Source: an uncultured Bacteroidales bacterium (GTDB taxonomy: Bacteria; Bacteroidota; Bacteroidia; Bacteroidales; WCHB1-69). From it: a DNA stretch of 64,000 nucleotides. Positions 36,264-44,571 of the stretch are shown here, piece by piece. The notes under the pieces were generated by a model. The model ran no database searches, was not told where the DNA came from, and saw only the letters and a program-made list of their open reading frames with translations. Within the stretch, counting starts at the first letter, position 1, and the number at the start of each line of letters is the position of its first letter. The stretch lies in NCBI GenBank assembly GCA_946413585.1, contig CAMKLG010000002.1, positions 45,664 through 109,663 on the forward strand, read 5' to 3'. The position numbers and the translations under genes are program-made.

Positions 36264-36842
36264 TTACAAGCTTTCCACTACCTTGCAGATGTCGGCGAAG
36301 ACGTGTTCGATATCCTGCATCCCGTTGATTTCCACCAGTTTGCCTTGGTTGCGGTAGTAGTCCACCAAAGGCATGGTCTGGGCGAAGAAGTTCTCCACGC
36401 GGGCTTTGACGGTGGCGGGAGTGTCGTCGGCGCGTTGCTCGATTTCGGCGCGTTTGAGGATGCGGGCCTGCACCTCCTCCATCTCCACCTTCAGGTAGAT
36501 GACCTTGGTGATGTCGAGGTTGGTGAAGAAGGTCGGGTCGTCGAGCATCTCGGCCTGCTTGATGGTGCGCGGCACGCCGTCGAAGATAAAGCCCTTGGCG
36601 TCAGCGTGTTTCTCGATATGGTTGCGCAACATGCCGAGGGTGATGTCGTCGGGACAGAGGTCGCCGCGGTTGATGATCTCCTGCGCTTTCAGACCCAGCG
36701 GGGTCTTGTGGGAGATTTCGTAGCGGAACAGGTCGCCGGTGGAGACGTGTTGCAAATTGAATTTTTCGGCCATCTGCTTGGCCTGGGTGCCTTTGCCGCT
36801 GCCGGGGGCACCGAACATGACGAGGTTGATTTGTTTGCTCAT
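36264..36842 (-). CDS. adk: Adenylate kinase
   Basis: A 192-residue cytosolic enzyme that balances ATP, ADP and AMP. The P-loop GAPGSGKGTQAKQMAEKF lies near residue 12. The AMP-binding helix QHVSTGDLFRYE follows, then DGVPRTIKQAEML and a short lid (RAEIEQRADDTPATVKARV) that lacks zinc cysteines. The length fits the short form. Three 36-bp hairpin units lie 32 bp before its start codon. Confidence 0.97.
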   Translation of the reverse strand: MSKQINLVMFGAPGSGKGTQAKQMAEKFNLQHVSTGDLFRYEISHKTPLGLKAQEIINRGDLCPDDITLGMLRNHIEKHADAKGFIFDGVPRTIKQAEMLDDPTFFTNLDITKVIYLKVEMEEVQARILKRAEIEQRADDTPATVKARVENFFAQTMPLVDYYRNQGKLVEINGMQDIEHVFADICKVVESL

Positions 36843-36874
36843 ATTTTATTTTATATTTGTTGTTTGTTCCGGGG

Positions 36875-36982
36875 CCCACACTGCGCTGCGCTTGTGTGTC
36901 TTTCTTATCCCCCACACTGCGCTGCGCTTGTGTGTCTTTCTTGTCCCCCACACTGCGCTGCGCTTGTGTGGGGTTAATTGCG
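36875..36982 (-). repeat. Three 36-bp tandem hairpin units before adk
   Basis: Starts of CCCACACTGCGCTGCGCTTG at 36875, 36911 and 36947 give an exact 36-bp period. Each can pair CCCACA with TGTGGG; the copies are contiguous with no unique spacers, so this is not CRISPR. Both strands stay open because 36 is a multiple of three. Confidence 0.85.
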
Positions 36983-36991
36983 CTTTGCGCG

Positions 36992-37020
36992 TCTTGCCTC
37001 TTCGAGGCTGCTTAAGGAAT
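36992..37020 (-). repeat. Dispersed hairpin repeat, TTCCTTRARCAG family, copy 4
   Basis: On the minus strand TTCCTTAAGCA is followed by hairpin GCCTC-gaa-GAGGC, AAGACGCGC and a second hairpin GCGCAAAGCGC, then the CCCCACA/TGTGGGG unit. The order parallels copy 2 at 32014. Confidence 0.75.
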
Positions 37021-37042
37021 AATATTTCTTTCTGATCACTGA

Positions 37043-37582
37043 TCACTGGTCAACCTGATAAATGTCAGGCAAATTCCGGCCGTAGCCGTCGTAATCGAGA
37101 CCGCGCCCGACGACGAATTTGTTGGGGATGTTGAATCCGACGTAATGCACGGGCAGGTCGGCCTTGTAGGCGTTGGGCTTCATGGTCATCGTGGCCATGC
37201 GCACGTCCTTCGCACCTGCATCCATTAGCATGCCATATAGATATTGGTAGGTGCGGCCGGTATCTACGATGTCTTCGAGGATGACGATGCGTTTGCCTTT
37301 CACGTCTTCGTTCAGACCAATGAGACTGTTGATAGTGCCGGTGGATTCTGTACCGCTGTAGGAGGATATCTTCACACAGGAAATGCGGCAGGGAAAATCC
37401 AACTTTTTAATCAGATCCACGGCGAAAAAGACCGCACCGTTGAGCGTTATCAAGAAAATTGGGTCGTCATTGCGGTATTCCTCGGTGATTTCCGCAGCCA
37501 AACGCGCGATTTCCGCGTCAATTCTGTCGGAAAGAATGTATTTGACAAAAGTTTTGTCCAAAAGGGTCACTTTTTCGCTCAT
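37043..37582 (-). CDS. hpt: Hypoxanthine phosphoribosyltransferase
   Basis: A 179-residue purine-salvage enzyme that makes IMP or GMP from hypoxanthine or guanine and PRPP. The PRPP loop is VVILEDIVDTGRTYQYL near residues 97-112, and the purine-binding end is VGFNIPNKFVVGRGLDYDGYGRNLPDIY. The start is the ATG at 37582 (MSEKVTLLDK) or the one 6 bp before it (MNMSEK); a longer reading would pass through the promoter at 37604. Confidence 0.95.
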   Translation of the reverse strand: MSEKVTLLDKTFVKYILSDRIDAEIARLAAEITEEYRNDDPIFLITLNGAVFFAVDLIKKLDFPCRISCVKISSYSGTESTGTINSLIGLNEDVKGKRIVILEDIVDTGRTYQYLYGMLMDAGAKDVRMATMTMKPNAYKADLPVHYVGFNIPNKFVVGRGLDYDGYGRNLPDIYQVDQ

Positions 37583-37603
37583 ATTCATTAAAATTTGGCG
37601 ATG

Positions 37604-37611
37604 CAAAAATA
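37604..37611 (-). promoter_or_regulatory. -7 promoter element of hpt
   Basis: TATTTTTG on the minus strand, 22 bp before the start at 37582. Confidence 0.55.
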
Positions 37612-37764
37612 CAATTTTTTGGGATAGGTGAGCAAAGTTGTTTGGCAAAGGCAATACTTGCCATGTAGTTGTCATGTTTCCCTTTGATTTTAACAGTTAA
37701 TTGTTAAATAATGGCATGAAAAAATATTTTAATTTTTGTTATTCGAATATATTGAGAAAAAGTG

Positions 37765-37772
37765 TAATTTTG
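37765..37772 (+). promoter_or_regulatory. -7 promoter element of the DUF5618-like gene
   Basis: TAATTTTG followed by CA, 36 bp before the start at 37808. Confidence 0.5.
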
Positions 37773-37807
37773 CAGCGTTGAATTTTATTGTTCTGAAATC
37801 TGAAATA

Positions 37808-38218
37808 ATGAAAAACTCGAAAATCACTTATTCCATCGAAGAGGCCAGAAGGTACGTGGCCAACGCGAAAGAGACCATCAAAAAAGCCAAGTATGATCCT
37901 GAAATACAGTCATATACGGATAGCAAATATGTTAGAACCGCTGGGGACATCCTCTGGAAAGGCTGCCTGATAGCACTCGATACTGCCTTTCAGGTGCGTA
38001 CGGGCAAAGGACGCCCATCCATTGACAAGTACCGTGATGTTGTTGCGAATCGAGACAGAAAGTTGCTGAATTATGTGAACAACGGTTATGATATCACTCA
38101 TCTAAACATGGGTTATGACGGCGTGACGGACAAGAAAATCTGCGACAGAGGTTTCGAGATCACCAACATTATTATCGACCATTGCGCGATGCTGATGCCG
38201 AAGGTGGTGTGTGCGTAA
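37808..38218 (+). CDS. DUF5618-like small protein
   Basis: A 136-residue, probably helical and cytosolic protein, MKNSKITYSIEEARRYVANA. The spacing of YTDSKYVRTAGDILWKGCLIALDTAF, RPSIDKYRDVV and DRKLLNYVNNGYDITHLNMG resembles the DUF5618/HEPN-like helical proteins of Bacteroidota. Function is unknown. The true start is the ATG at 37808; an earlier in-frame TTG at 37736 lies before the promoter. It is convergent with the next gene, the two stops being 17 bp apart. Confidence 0.7.
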   Translation: MKNSKITYSIEEARRYVANAKETIKKAKYDPEIQSYTDSKYVRTAGDILWKGCLIALDTAFQVRTGKGRPSIDKYRDVVANRDRKLLNYVNNGYDITHLNMGYDGVTDKKICDRGFEITNIIIDHCAMLMPKVVCA

Positions 38219-38235
38219 ACGACTCTTACAACAAT

Positions 38236-40578
38236 TTAAAACCCTCGCGTCGTTCGACCACCGCTGCCAATCACGCTGCTGCGCGGACGGACAGAACCGG
38301 AAGAGGAAGGACGGGTAGGAGACGAAGAAGTACTTTTGGATGCGGAGGTGCGAGTGCTATTGGAGGAGGATTTGCCGCTGGTGGAGGGTTTTGCGCCAGA
38401 CGGCTTGGCACTCGAAGAAGGTTTAGAACTGCTTGATGGGGTATTCGTCCTAGGCGCAGTTGGCTTCTCAGACGCGGGCGGCATATTCGCTTGCGCCACC
38501 GGCGCTCCGCCACCGCTGTATCGTTTGTAGTTCGTGGTGCTGCCCACACGGCTGATTCGGGAGGAAATGTTGTGACCGCCCGTAGTGAGGAGGTCGTTGT
38601 AAGTCACAATGACAGAAGGCGTTTTCAGGTAGCGGCCGCCGCTGTTGCGCAAACTGCCCACGAAATAATCTCGTACCTTTGCCAAATCAACACCCAATAA
38701 GGGAAGGTTGCTTTTGCCCACATGACGCAGAAGGTTGTTGATCTTCTGTGCCTGCAACATCCGATGGTAAGTCTCTCGGCTGTTGATGGTTGTGCCTCGT
38801 GGATAGGAAAGGTAACGCACTAACTTCGTATATTCCTCCTCGGAAAGTCCCTTCAACATCGAGCGTACCCCGCGGAATTCCTCCACCAAAGACCTTTTCT
38901 CGTTCTGGTTGACATCTCGGTAGATGTTCCGCGTATGCTCGTCAGAGTAGGTGAAGTTGTAGTCGCGTTCGTTCTGACGCAGCTGCTTGTTGACCTGCTC
39001 CTCGCCGTACGCAGCAAAATGAAGGATTGCAAGTGAATCGGAAATGGTCTCTATCTGGCTGTCGGTCAGGTTTTTGAGAGTGTTCATCAAATCTTGGCAA
39101 GGCTTGGTCAGCAGGTAAGGCTTCTGCGAAGGAAAAGCTGCGTGAAGAAGATCTCCCTTGTAGGTGACGCCGTTGTCCATAAACAATTGGTACAGCGCGA
39201 CATATTGCACCACACGGGCAATGTCGGTGTTGCCCACACGCGCGAAATAGTTTCCCGCTTGCCGCTCATATTGCGCCCCGACACTGTTTCCGCTGTTCTG
39301 CGAACGGAAATAGGAGACAGGGAGTGCTCCCGTGCGGTTGAGCGTGTAAATCGTGTATTCGGGCAGGTCGATGGCGTACATGGTGTTGGCGGTGTTCCAA
39401 TTATAGACCAATTCGCTGAGTCCCAGCTTTTTGAAAAGTGGACGGTCGAACGGGAAATGACCAGGAGAGGGGTAGTGATAGCAAGCCTCCTGAATGGTGC
39501 CGTTCTCCGACCAGTCCTTGAGCAGCACATCCGTGATGGTGAGCAGATGTCCCAATTCGGTGTTCTCCAGCTCGCGACTGAGGTACGTGGGGCACCAGTC
39601 GCGGCCGTTGCTCATCTTACCGGCCATACAGTCGTTAATATCAAGACTTTGCGAGAGCTCTTTGCTGCTGATGGAGGCTACCAGAAGGATGCTTTCCACG
39701 CGCAGGGGCGGCAGTACTTCCAATGGGGTCTCCCGTTCGCGCCCGATGACCACCAAGGTGGCGGAATCCCGCAGAGCACCGAGAATCAGGTCTGCATCGA
39801 GGGCGAAACGACGAATGTCGGAGGTCTGCTCAGAGAGGTCGCTGTCACGACGAATGCTCCAAGCTACCAAACCCGGTTCCCGACTGAAGAAGACACCGCG
39901 GCGCTTCTGGCTAAACATATCACTGACAGTGAGGTTGTTAGCGGTGTCGCTCTCGTCAATGAACGCTTCTCCAGCGGCAAAGAACCAGTCATCGAATTCG
40001 CCCAAAGTGATCTGATAATCCAGGTTGTCTTGGGTAAAATAGTGACGGCTTTCGTCGCTCAACAGGTCGAGAGCGTTGGGCTTATAGTCAGAGAGGAACT
40101 GCTGTTGTGAAATCTTGGCTACCAAGTTGTTGAGGTTCTCGGTGGTGGCGTTGCCTAACACCACCACCATATCGGTGACATGCCCGTCATAGCCAATCTT
40201 GAAGGTGCGCTGTGACGTTTGGTGGGTGAAACGGCTGCAAATCGATTCAATGCTGTCGGGTTCGAGAAAAGGCGCGGGTTCGGCAAGGAGGATGATGCGA
40301 CTACTGTCGGGGAAAGTGGCCGTGGCAAGGGTCTGGTAATGCATCCTGAAATGCTGCCGAAAGACATGATAAAGCGAATCCGCTTTCTGGAAGGCCATCG
40401 TCGATTCCAGATTCACATTTTGGTCGGGGATGTATTCTTTTTTGAGGATGACAGCGGTTTGCTGACGGACACTTTCCGCCAGCTTGGTGTGCCGCCCGAA
40501 GATGGCGAACAGGCTGACGGCGAGGAGTATTACCCCGCTGATGATGATGGCTGTTCGTTTGGTCCTCTTGTTTTTCAT
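38236..40578 (-). CDS. Large single-pass membrane protein, unknown function
   Basis: A 780-residue protein from the ATG at 40578 (MKNKRTKRTAIIISGVI); an ATG 9 bp earlier is also possible. One membrane anchor lies at about 10-28, followed by a long extracytoplasmic region without cysteine patterns or known catalytic motifs. The last 120 residues are Ser/Thr/Pro/Gly/Lys-rich and disordered (PSSSSKPSSSAKPSG, SSGSVRPRSS). Segments such as VVVLGNATTENLNNLVAK and LIGRERETPLEV-like strands suggest folded alpha/beta parts in the first half. I do not recognise the family. It sits behind a 34-bp tandem repeat and a hairpin element. Confidence 0.8.
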   Translation of the reverse strand: MKNKRTKRTAIIISGVILLAVSLFAIFGRHTKLAESVRQQTAVILKKEYIPDQNVNLESTMAFQKADSLYHVFRQHFRMHYQTLATATFPDSSRIILLAEPAPFLEPDSIESICSRFTHQTSQRTFKIGYDGHVTDMVVVLGNATTENLNNLVAKISQQQFLSDYKPNALDLLSDESRHYFTQDNLDYQITLGEFDDWFFAAGEAFIDESDTANNLTVSDMFSQKRRGVFFSREPGLVAWSIRRDSDLSEQTSDIRRFALDADLILGALRDSATLVVIGRERETPLEVLPPLRVESILLVASISSKELSQSLDINDCMAGKMSNGRDWCPTYLSRELENTELGHLLTITDVLLKDWSENGTIQEACYHYPSPGHFPFDRPLFKKLGLSELVYNWNTANTMYAIDLPEYTIYTLNRTGALPVSYFRSQNSGNSVGAQYERQAGNYFARVGNTDIARVVQYVALYQLFMDNGVTYKGDLLHAAFPSQKPYLLTKPCQDLMNTLKNLTDSQIETISDSLAILHFAAYGEEQVNKQLRQNERDYNFTYSDEHTRNIYRDVNQNEKRSLVEEFRGVRSMLKGLSEEEYTKLVRYLSYPRGTTINSRETYHRMLQAQKINNLLRHVGKSNLPLLGVDLAKVRDYFVGSLRNSGGRYLKTPSVIVTYNDLLTTGGHNISSRISRVGSTTNYKRYSGGGAPVAQANMPPASEKPTAPRTNTPSSSSKPSSSAKPSGAKPSTSGKSSSNSTRTSASKSTSSSPTRPSSSGSVRPRSSVIGSGGRTTRGF

Positions 40579-40592
40579 ATTTATCATTCTTT

Positions 40593-40760
40593 GTTGATCC
40601 AGGGCTCGCTGCGCTCATTCAGCTTCGTTGATCCAGGGCTCGCTGCGCTCATTCAGCTTCGTTGATCCAGGGCTCGCTGCGCTCATTCAGCTTCGTTAAT
40701 CCCAGGGCTCGCTGCGCTCACCCTGGGTTGACACGTGTCGGGCTTGCAGCCCTCTTGGAA
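40593..40760 (-). repeat. Composite hairpin element, copy 2, with a 34-bp triplicated end
   Basis: Units starting with GTTGATCCAGGGCTCGCTGC at 40593, 40627 and 40661 have an exact 34-bp period; a fourth, altered unit at 40695 runs into the full element (CCCAGGG...CCCTGGG at 40701-40727, GGGCT-tgc-AGCCC at 40740-40752). It fills the gap between the methyltransferase and the large membrane protein, and ends 14 bp before that start codon. Confidence 0.85.
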
Positions 40761-40766
40761 TAACTG

Positions 40767-41303
40767 CTAATTAGTAACTACTAACTGCTTCACCGCTTCC
40801 CACAACGTGATTCCCGTGGCCACCGCCACGTTCAATGAATGTTTCGTGCCGAATTGCGGGATTTCAATGGCGGCATCGCACAAGGGGAGCAGCTCGTCGG
40901 AGATGCCGAAAACTTCGTTGCCGACGAATAAGGCAATCTTTTCATATTGTGCAAAGTCAAAGTTTTGCAACATCACGGAGTTGTCGGTCTGTTCCACCAA
41001 TAGTATCGCATAACCTGCTGATTTCAACTCTTTTGCGAGTTCCTCCACATGCTCTTTGTATTCCCATTCCACGCTTTCCGTGGCACCGAGGGCAGTCTTT
41101 GCGATTTCTTTGTTCGGGGGCGTACCCGTGATCCCGCATAGGTAAAGCCGTTCCACGTTGAAGGCATCGCACGTGCGGAACGCGGAACCCACGTTGTGCA
41201 TGCTGCGGATGTTGTCCAACACCAGCACAATGGGGCTTTTTGCTTGTTGTTTGAACTCGTCGGCGGTCACGCGCCCGAGCTCGTCCATGGATAGTTTCTT
41301 CAT
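40767..41303 (-). CDS. TrmH/SpoU-family RNA 2'-O-methyltransferase
   Basis: A 178-residue enzyme of the SPOUT class, expected to methylate a ribose in tRNA or rRNA using S-adenosylmethionine. Motif 1 is LVLDNIRSMHNVGSAFRTCD near residue 30; motif 2 is ALFVGNEVFGISDELL; motif 3 is IPQFGTKHSLNVAVATGITL, which forms the cofactor knot. The short length lacks the extra N-terminal domain of RlmB, so the target RNA is uncertain. It follows dnaB on the same strand, with hairpin element copy 3 between them. Confidence 0.93.
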   Translation of the reverse strand: MKKLSMDELGRVTADEFKQQAKSPIVLVLDNIRSMHNVGSAFRTCDAFNVERLYLCGITGTPPNKEIAKTALGATESVEWEYKEHVEELAKELKSAGYAILLVEQTDNSVMLQNFDFAQYEKIALFVGNEVFGISDELLPLCDAAIEIPQFGTKHSLNVAVATGITLWEAVKQLVVTN

Positions 41304-41321
41304 ATTTCTGTTCGTTATATT

Positions 41322-41382
41322 CTAGGGTTCCGCTTCGCTACACCCTAGGTTGACACGTGTCGGGCTTGCAGCCCTCTTGGAA
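41322..41382 (-). repeat. Composite hairpin element, copy 3, before the RNA methyltransferase
   Basis: Read toward the gene: GGGCT-gca-AGCCC, GACACGTGTC, then a CTAGGG/CCCTAG hairpin, ending 18 bp before the start at 41303. The second hairpin differs from the CCCAGGG copies in both arms. Confidence 0.8.
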
Positions 41383-41414
41383 TTCATCGCTTCATCAAAT
41401 CATCGCATCATCGC

Positions 41415-42992
41415 CTAAAACGGCGTGTCATTCTCATATCCCTGTTGCATGGGGTCAACGCCCAAGTCACCGCCGCCGTCGTTGCTGGCGGCACTTTCGA
41501 AATAGCCGAAGTTTTGGTTCGGGGTGATGCCCGCGTTGGGGTTGTCGTAGCTGCCGCCCTCGCCAAAGCTGCCCTCGCTCACGTCGCAGAACTTCGTGAA
41601 CTGGCTCTGGAAGCGGACTTTCACGTTGCCGGTGCTGCCGTGACGGTTCTTCTCGAACATGATTTCCGCCATGCCGTCGGAGGGAGTGTTGTCCTCGAAA
41701 GTGTCAAGGTGGTAATACTCAGGACGATAGATGAAGAGCACCATGTCGGCATCCTGCTCGATAGAACCGGACTCACGCAAGTCGGAAAGCTGCGGACGCT
41801 TGGAACCGCCACGGGTCTCCACGGCGCGGCTCAACTGTGACAGTGCGATGACAGGGACATTTAATTCCTTGGCTAACGCCTTGAGGGAACGGGAAATATA
41901 GCTGATTTCCTGCTCGCGGTTGCCGCCGTGCTTCGAATTGTCGGTGCCGGCCTGCATCAGCTGCAGGTAGTCGATGATGATCATCTGGATGTTGTATTTG
42001 TGCTTCAGTCGGCGGCACTTGGCTCTGAGGTCGAAGACGGACAGCGCCGGCGTGTCGTCGATGATCAGGTTTGCACTGTTCAACCGGCTGACATTCTCCC
42101 ACAGTTTCGACCACTCCACGTCGGAGAGAGTACCCTTTGAGATATGGTCGGAGGGAATGCCCGATTCGATGGAGAAGAGACGGTGAACCAGCTGAGTGGC
42201 AGACATTTCCAATGAGAAAAACGCAATGGGCTGGTCGAAGTCGATGGCGGCGTTACGGGCAATGGAGAGCACGAAGGACGTTTTACCCATACCAGGGCGG
42301 GCGGCCAAAATCACGAGGTCGGACTTCTGCCAGCCGCCGGTCTTTTCGTCGATGGCGCGGATGCCGCACGGAACGCCTTGCAGCTCGTCCTGAGAGTCGC
42401 GGATTTCGGTTAACTCGTTGAGTGCCAGACTTACCACGTCGCCGAGCTCCTTGCTGTCACGCTTGAGGTTGCTCTCCACGATGGAGAATATTTTCGATTC
42501 GGCCTCGTCCAACATCTCCAACACGTCGTTGCTGTCGTCGTAGGCGTCGTTGATGATGGTGTTGCAGTGACGGATGAGTTCGCGCAAGATGAACTTCTCC
42601 ATCACGATACGCGCGTGGAATTCCACGTTGGCGGAGGAATTCAATCGGCTGGTCAGCCCTGCCACATAAGAGGCTCCGCCAGTCACTTCCAGCAGCTTTT
42701 CTTTTTTGAGTTGGTTTGTAACCGTCAGTACATCAATTGGTTGCGATGCGGAAAAGAGCTTCCGAATGGCATCGAAAACATGTTGGTTCGCCTCCACATA
42801 GAACATTTCGGGCTTCAGAATGGAGAGAACCTCGGTCACGGCATTGTCGTCAATCATCAGTGCGCCCAATACCGCCTCCTCGAACTCCACAGCTTGAGGC
42901 GTGAGCTTCCCGGTGGTACCTAAGATGTTCTCAATGCGGTTATATGACATTGAGCGCACAGGCTTGTTTGTTGTAATCGTTTCGTTATCCAT
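41415..42992 (-). CDS. dnaB: Replicative DNA helicase
   Basis: A 525-residue hexameric helicase that unwinds DNA at the replication fork and recruits primase. The N-terminal domain is about 30-130 (PQAVEFEEAVLGALMIDDNA). The RecA-like domain holds Walker A AARPGMGKTSFVLSIA near 235, Walker B MIIIDYLQLMQ, and ALSQLSRAVETR and DLRESGSIEQDADM towards the end. The C-terminus is an Asn/Gly-rich tail. No intein is present. The ATG at 42992 gives MDNETITTNKPVRS; no clear origin or DnaA boxes were seen nearby. Confidence 0.97.
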   Translation of the reverse strand: MDNETITTNKPVRSMSYNRIENILGTTGKLTPQAVEFEEAVLGALMIDDNAVTEVLSILKPEMFYVEANQHVFDAIRKLFSASQPIDVLTVTNQLKKEKLLEVTGGASYVAGLTSRLNSSANVEFHARIVMEKFILRELIRHCNTIINDAYDDSNDVLEMLDEAESKIFSIVESNLKRDSKELGDVVSLALNELTEIRDSQDELQGVPCGIRAIDEKTGGWQKSDLVILAARPGMGKTSFVLSIARNAAIDFDQPIAFFSLEMSATQLVHRLFSIESGIPSDHISKGTLSDVEWSKLWENVSRLNSANLIIDDTPALSVFDLRAKCRRLKHKYNIQMIIIDYLQLMQAGTDNSKHGGNREQEISYISRSLKALAKELNVPVIALSQLSRAVETRGGSKRPQLSDLRESGSIEQDADMVLFIYRPEYYHLDTFEDNTPSDGMAEIMFEKNRHGSTGNVKVRFQSQFTKFCDVSEGSFGEGGSYDNPNAGITPNQNFGYFESAASNDGGGDLGVDPMQQGYENDTPF

Positions 42993-43109
42993 ATCTTACA
43001 AAGAATCTTCGATAAATTTTTTTGGATGGCAAATATCTGATTTTTAGGAAGGCGTTTGCAGGGGAATTATGAACAATTCATCACAAACGATTGTGAACAA
43101 TTGTTGATA

Positions 43110-43175
43110 AGTGAATGGTTATTGGTTATGGGTTGTTTAAGGTTTATTGTTTAAGGTTTATAGTTTAATAGTGAC
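43110..43175. repeat. Short AT-rich tandem repeats before the class V aminotransferase
   Basis: Imperfect units of the type GTTTAAGGTTTAT/TGGTTATGG. No gene is seen between dnaB and 43251. Confidence 0.55.
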
Positions 43176-43214
43176 AATCCTTAGTCAAAGTCATTGTCAA
43201 AGTCAAAAAAAATG

Positions 43215-43222
43215 TATCTTTG
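43215..43222 (+). promoter_or_regulatory. -7 promoter element of the class V aminotransferase
   Basis: TATCTTTG followed by CC, 28 bp before the start at 43251. Confidence 0.6.
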
Positions 43223-43250
43223 CCGCTCCGAAATTCTAACATATAAAGAT

Positions 43251-44405
43251 ATGATATACTTAGACAATTCAGCAACATCGTTCCCGAAACCCAATGAGGT
43301 TTACGAGTTTATGGATCATTTCTATCGTGTGCACGGTGTGAGCCCAGGACGCGCAGGTTATGACGCAGGCATCGAAACTGGTGAGGTTTTGACCGAAACG
43401 CGCCGTATGCTCACCAAGCTCTTCAACGGCGGTACAGATGAAAAACGTCTTACTTTCAGCTACAACGCCACCGACTCCCTGAACATTCTGATTCAGGGTC
43501 TGGCAAGAAAGGGCATGCACGTGATCACCACGATGCTGGAACACAATTCCGTGCTTCGTCCGCTCTATCATCTTGAGAAAGAAGGTATTATCGAAGTCAC
43601 TTACCTGCCTTTCGACGCTGCGGGCTATGTGCATCCTGAGGATTTCGAGAAGGCCATCCGTCCGAATACGAAGATGGTGGTTTGCACGCAATGCTCCAAC
43701 GTCATCGGTACGGTGCAACCTATCAAGGAAATCGGCAAGGTTTGTAAGGAACACGGTCTGATTTTCGTGGTTGACGGTAGCCAAGGTGCTGGTGCGGTGA
43801 AGATGGATATGATCGACTATAACGTTGATGCATACGCATTTACGGGACACAAATGTCTGATGGGACCCACTGGTATCGGCGGCAGCTACGTGCGCGAGAC
43901 GGTGGAGGTGCGTCACACCCGTTTTGGTGGCACTGGCGTGAAATCCGCTGTGCGCGACCACCTCGAAGAATTCCCCTATCGTCTGGAAGCAGGTACTATT
44001 AACATGCTGGGTATCAGTGGTCTGCACGCAGGCGTGAAGTGGATTACCGAGAAGGGCATCGAAAACATCCATAATCAGGAGATGGCATTGTGGAAACGCC
44101 TTCGCGACGGCATCAAGGACGTTCCCGGTGTGATTATCTATTGCGCAACCTCTACGGAGAATCAGAATCCCGTGCTCTCCATCAACATCAAGGGCTTCGA
44201 AGCCATGGATGTGGGCACCATGCTGGACGTCGATTACGACATCGCATGCCGCACGGGCTTGCAATGCGCTCCCCTGGTGCACGAATGTCTCGGCACGATG
44301 AAGATTGACGGCACGGTGCGTTTGAGCATCGGAGCCTTCAACACCGAAGCCGACATCGACGCGTGCATCCAAGCCGTGAAGGAAATTGCGGCGTTGAAAA
44401 ACTAG
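43251..44405 (+). CDS. Class V aminotransferase, cysteine desulfurase-like
   Basis: A 384-residue PLP enzyme, MIYLDNSATSFPKPNEVYEF. The cofactor aspartate and glutamine are in VVDGSQGAGAVKMD, the Schiff-base lysine in AFTGHKCLMGPTG, and a catalytic-type cysteine in CRTGLQCAPLVHE. The family includes sulfur-releasing enzymes acting on cysteine or selenocysteine. The layout fits the short cysteine desulfurase-related group found in many anaerobes. No iron-sulfur scaffold gene is adjacent, so a role in Fe-S assembly is not shown. A TTG start at 43194 would lie before the promoter. Confidence 0.92.
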   Translation: MIYLDNSATSFPKPNEVYEFMDHFYRVHGVSPGRAGYDAGIETGEVLTETRRMLTKLFNGGTDEKRLTFSYNATDSLNILIQGLARKGMHVITTMLEHNSVLRPLYHLEKEGIIEVTYLPFDAAGYVHPEDFEKAIRPNTKMVVCTQCSNVIGTVQPIKEIGKVCKEHGLIFVVDGSQGAGAVKMDMIDYNVDAYAFTGHKCLMGPTGIGGSYVRETVEVRHTRFGGTGVKSAVRDHLEEFPYRLEAGTINMLGISGLHAGVKWITEKGIENIHNQEMALWKRLRDGIKDVPGVIIYCATSTENQNPVLSINIKGFEAMDVGTMLDVDYDIACRTGLQCAPLVHECLGTMKIDGTVRLSIGAFNTEADIDACIQAVKEIAALKN

Positions 44406-44462
44406 TGCTGGCTTTTGGCTTTTTGCTTTTAGCTATTGGCTGAAATGGCACTTGCGAGAAAC

Positions 44463-44492
44463 TGTAGAGACGTGGTGCACCGCGTCTCTACA
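44463..44492. repeat. Dispersed palindrome, TGTAGAGACG family, copy F
   Basis: Arms TGTAGAGACG/CGTCTCTACA around TGGTGCACCG, with one G-T type mismatch in the core. It lies between two same-strand genes. Confidence 0.85.
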
Positions 44493-44571
44493 TTGTTTAA
44501 GGGATTTTGTCAATAGCCAACAGCGAACAACCAAAGTCTATGTCTAAGTCATTCGTCTAAGTCAATATCCA

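Noticed and set aside
36875..36982. CRISPR-like array
   Set aside because: The 36-bp copies are contiguous, with no spacers, and no cas gene is in the window.
42993..43250. Chromosomal origin near dnaB
   Set aside because: No DnaA-box cluster was seen; dnaB alone does not mark an origin.
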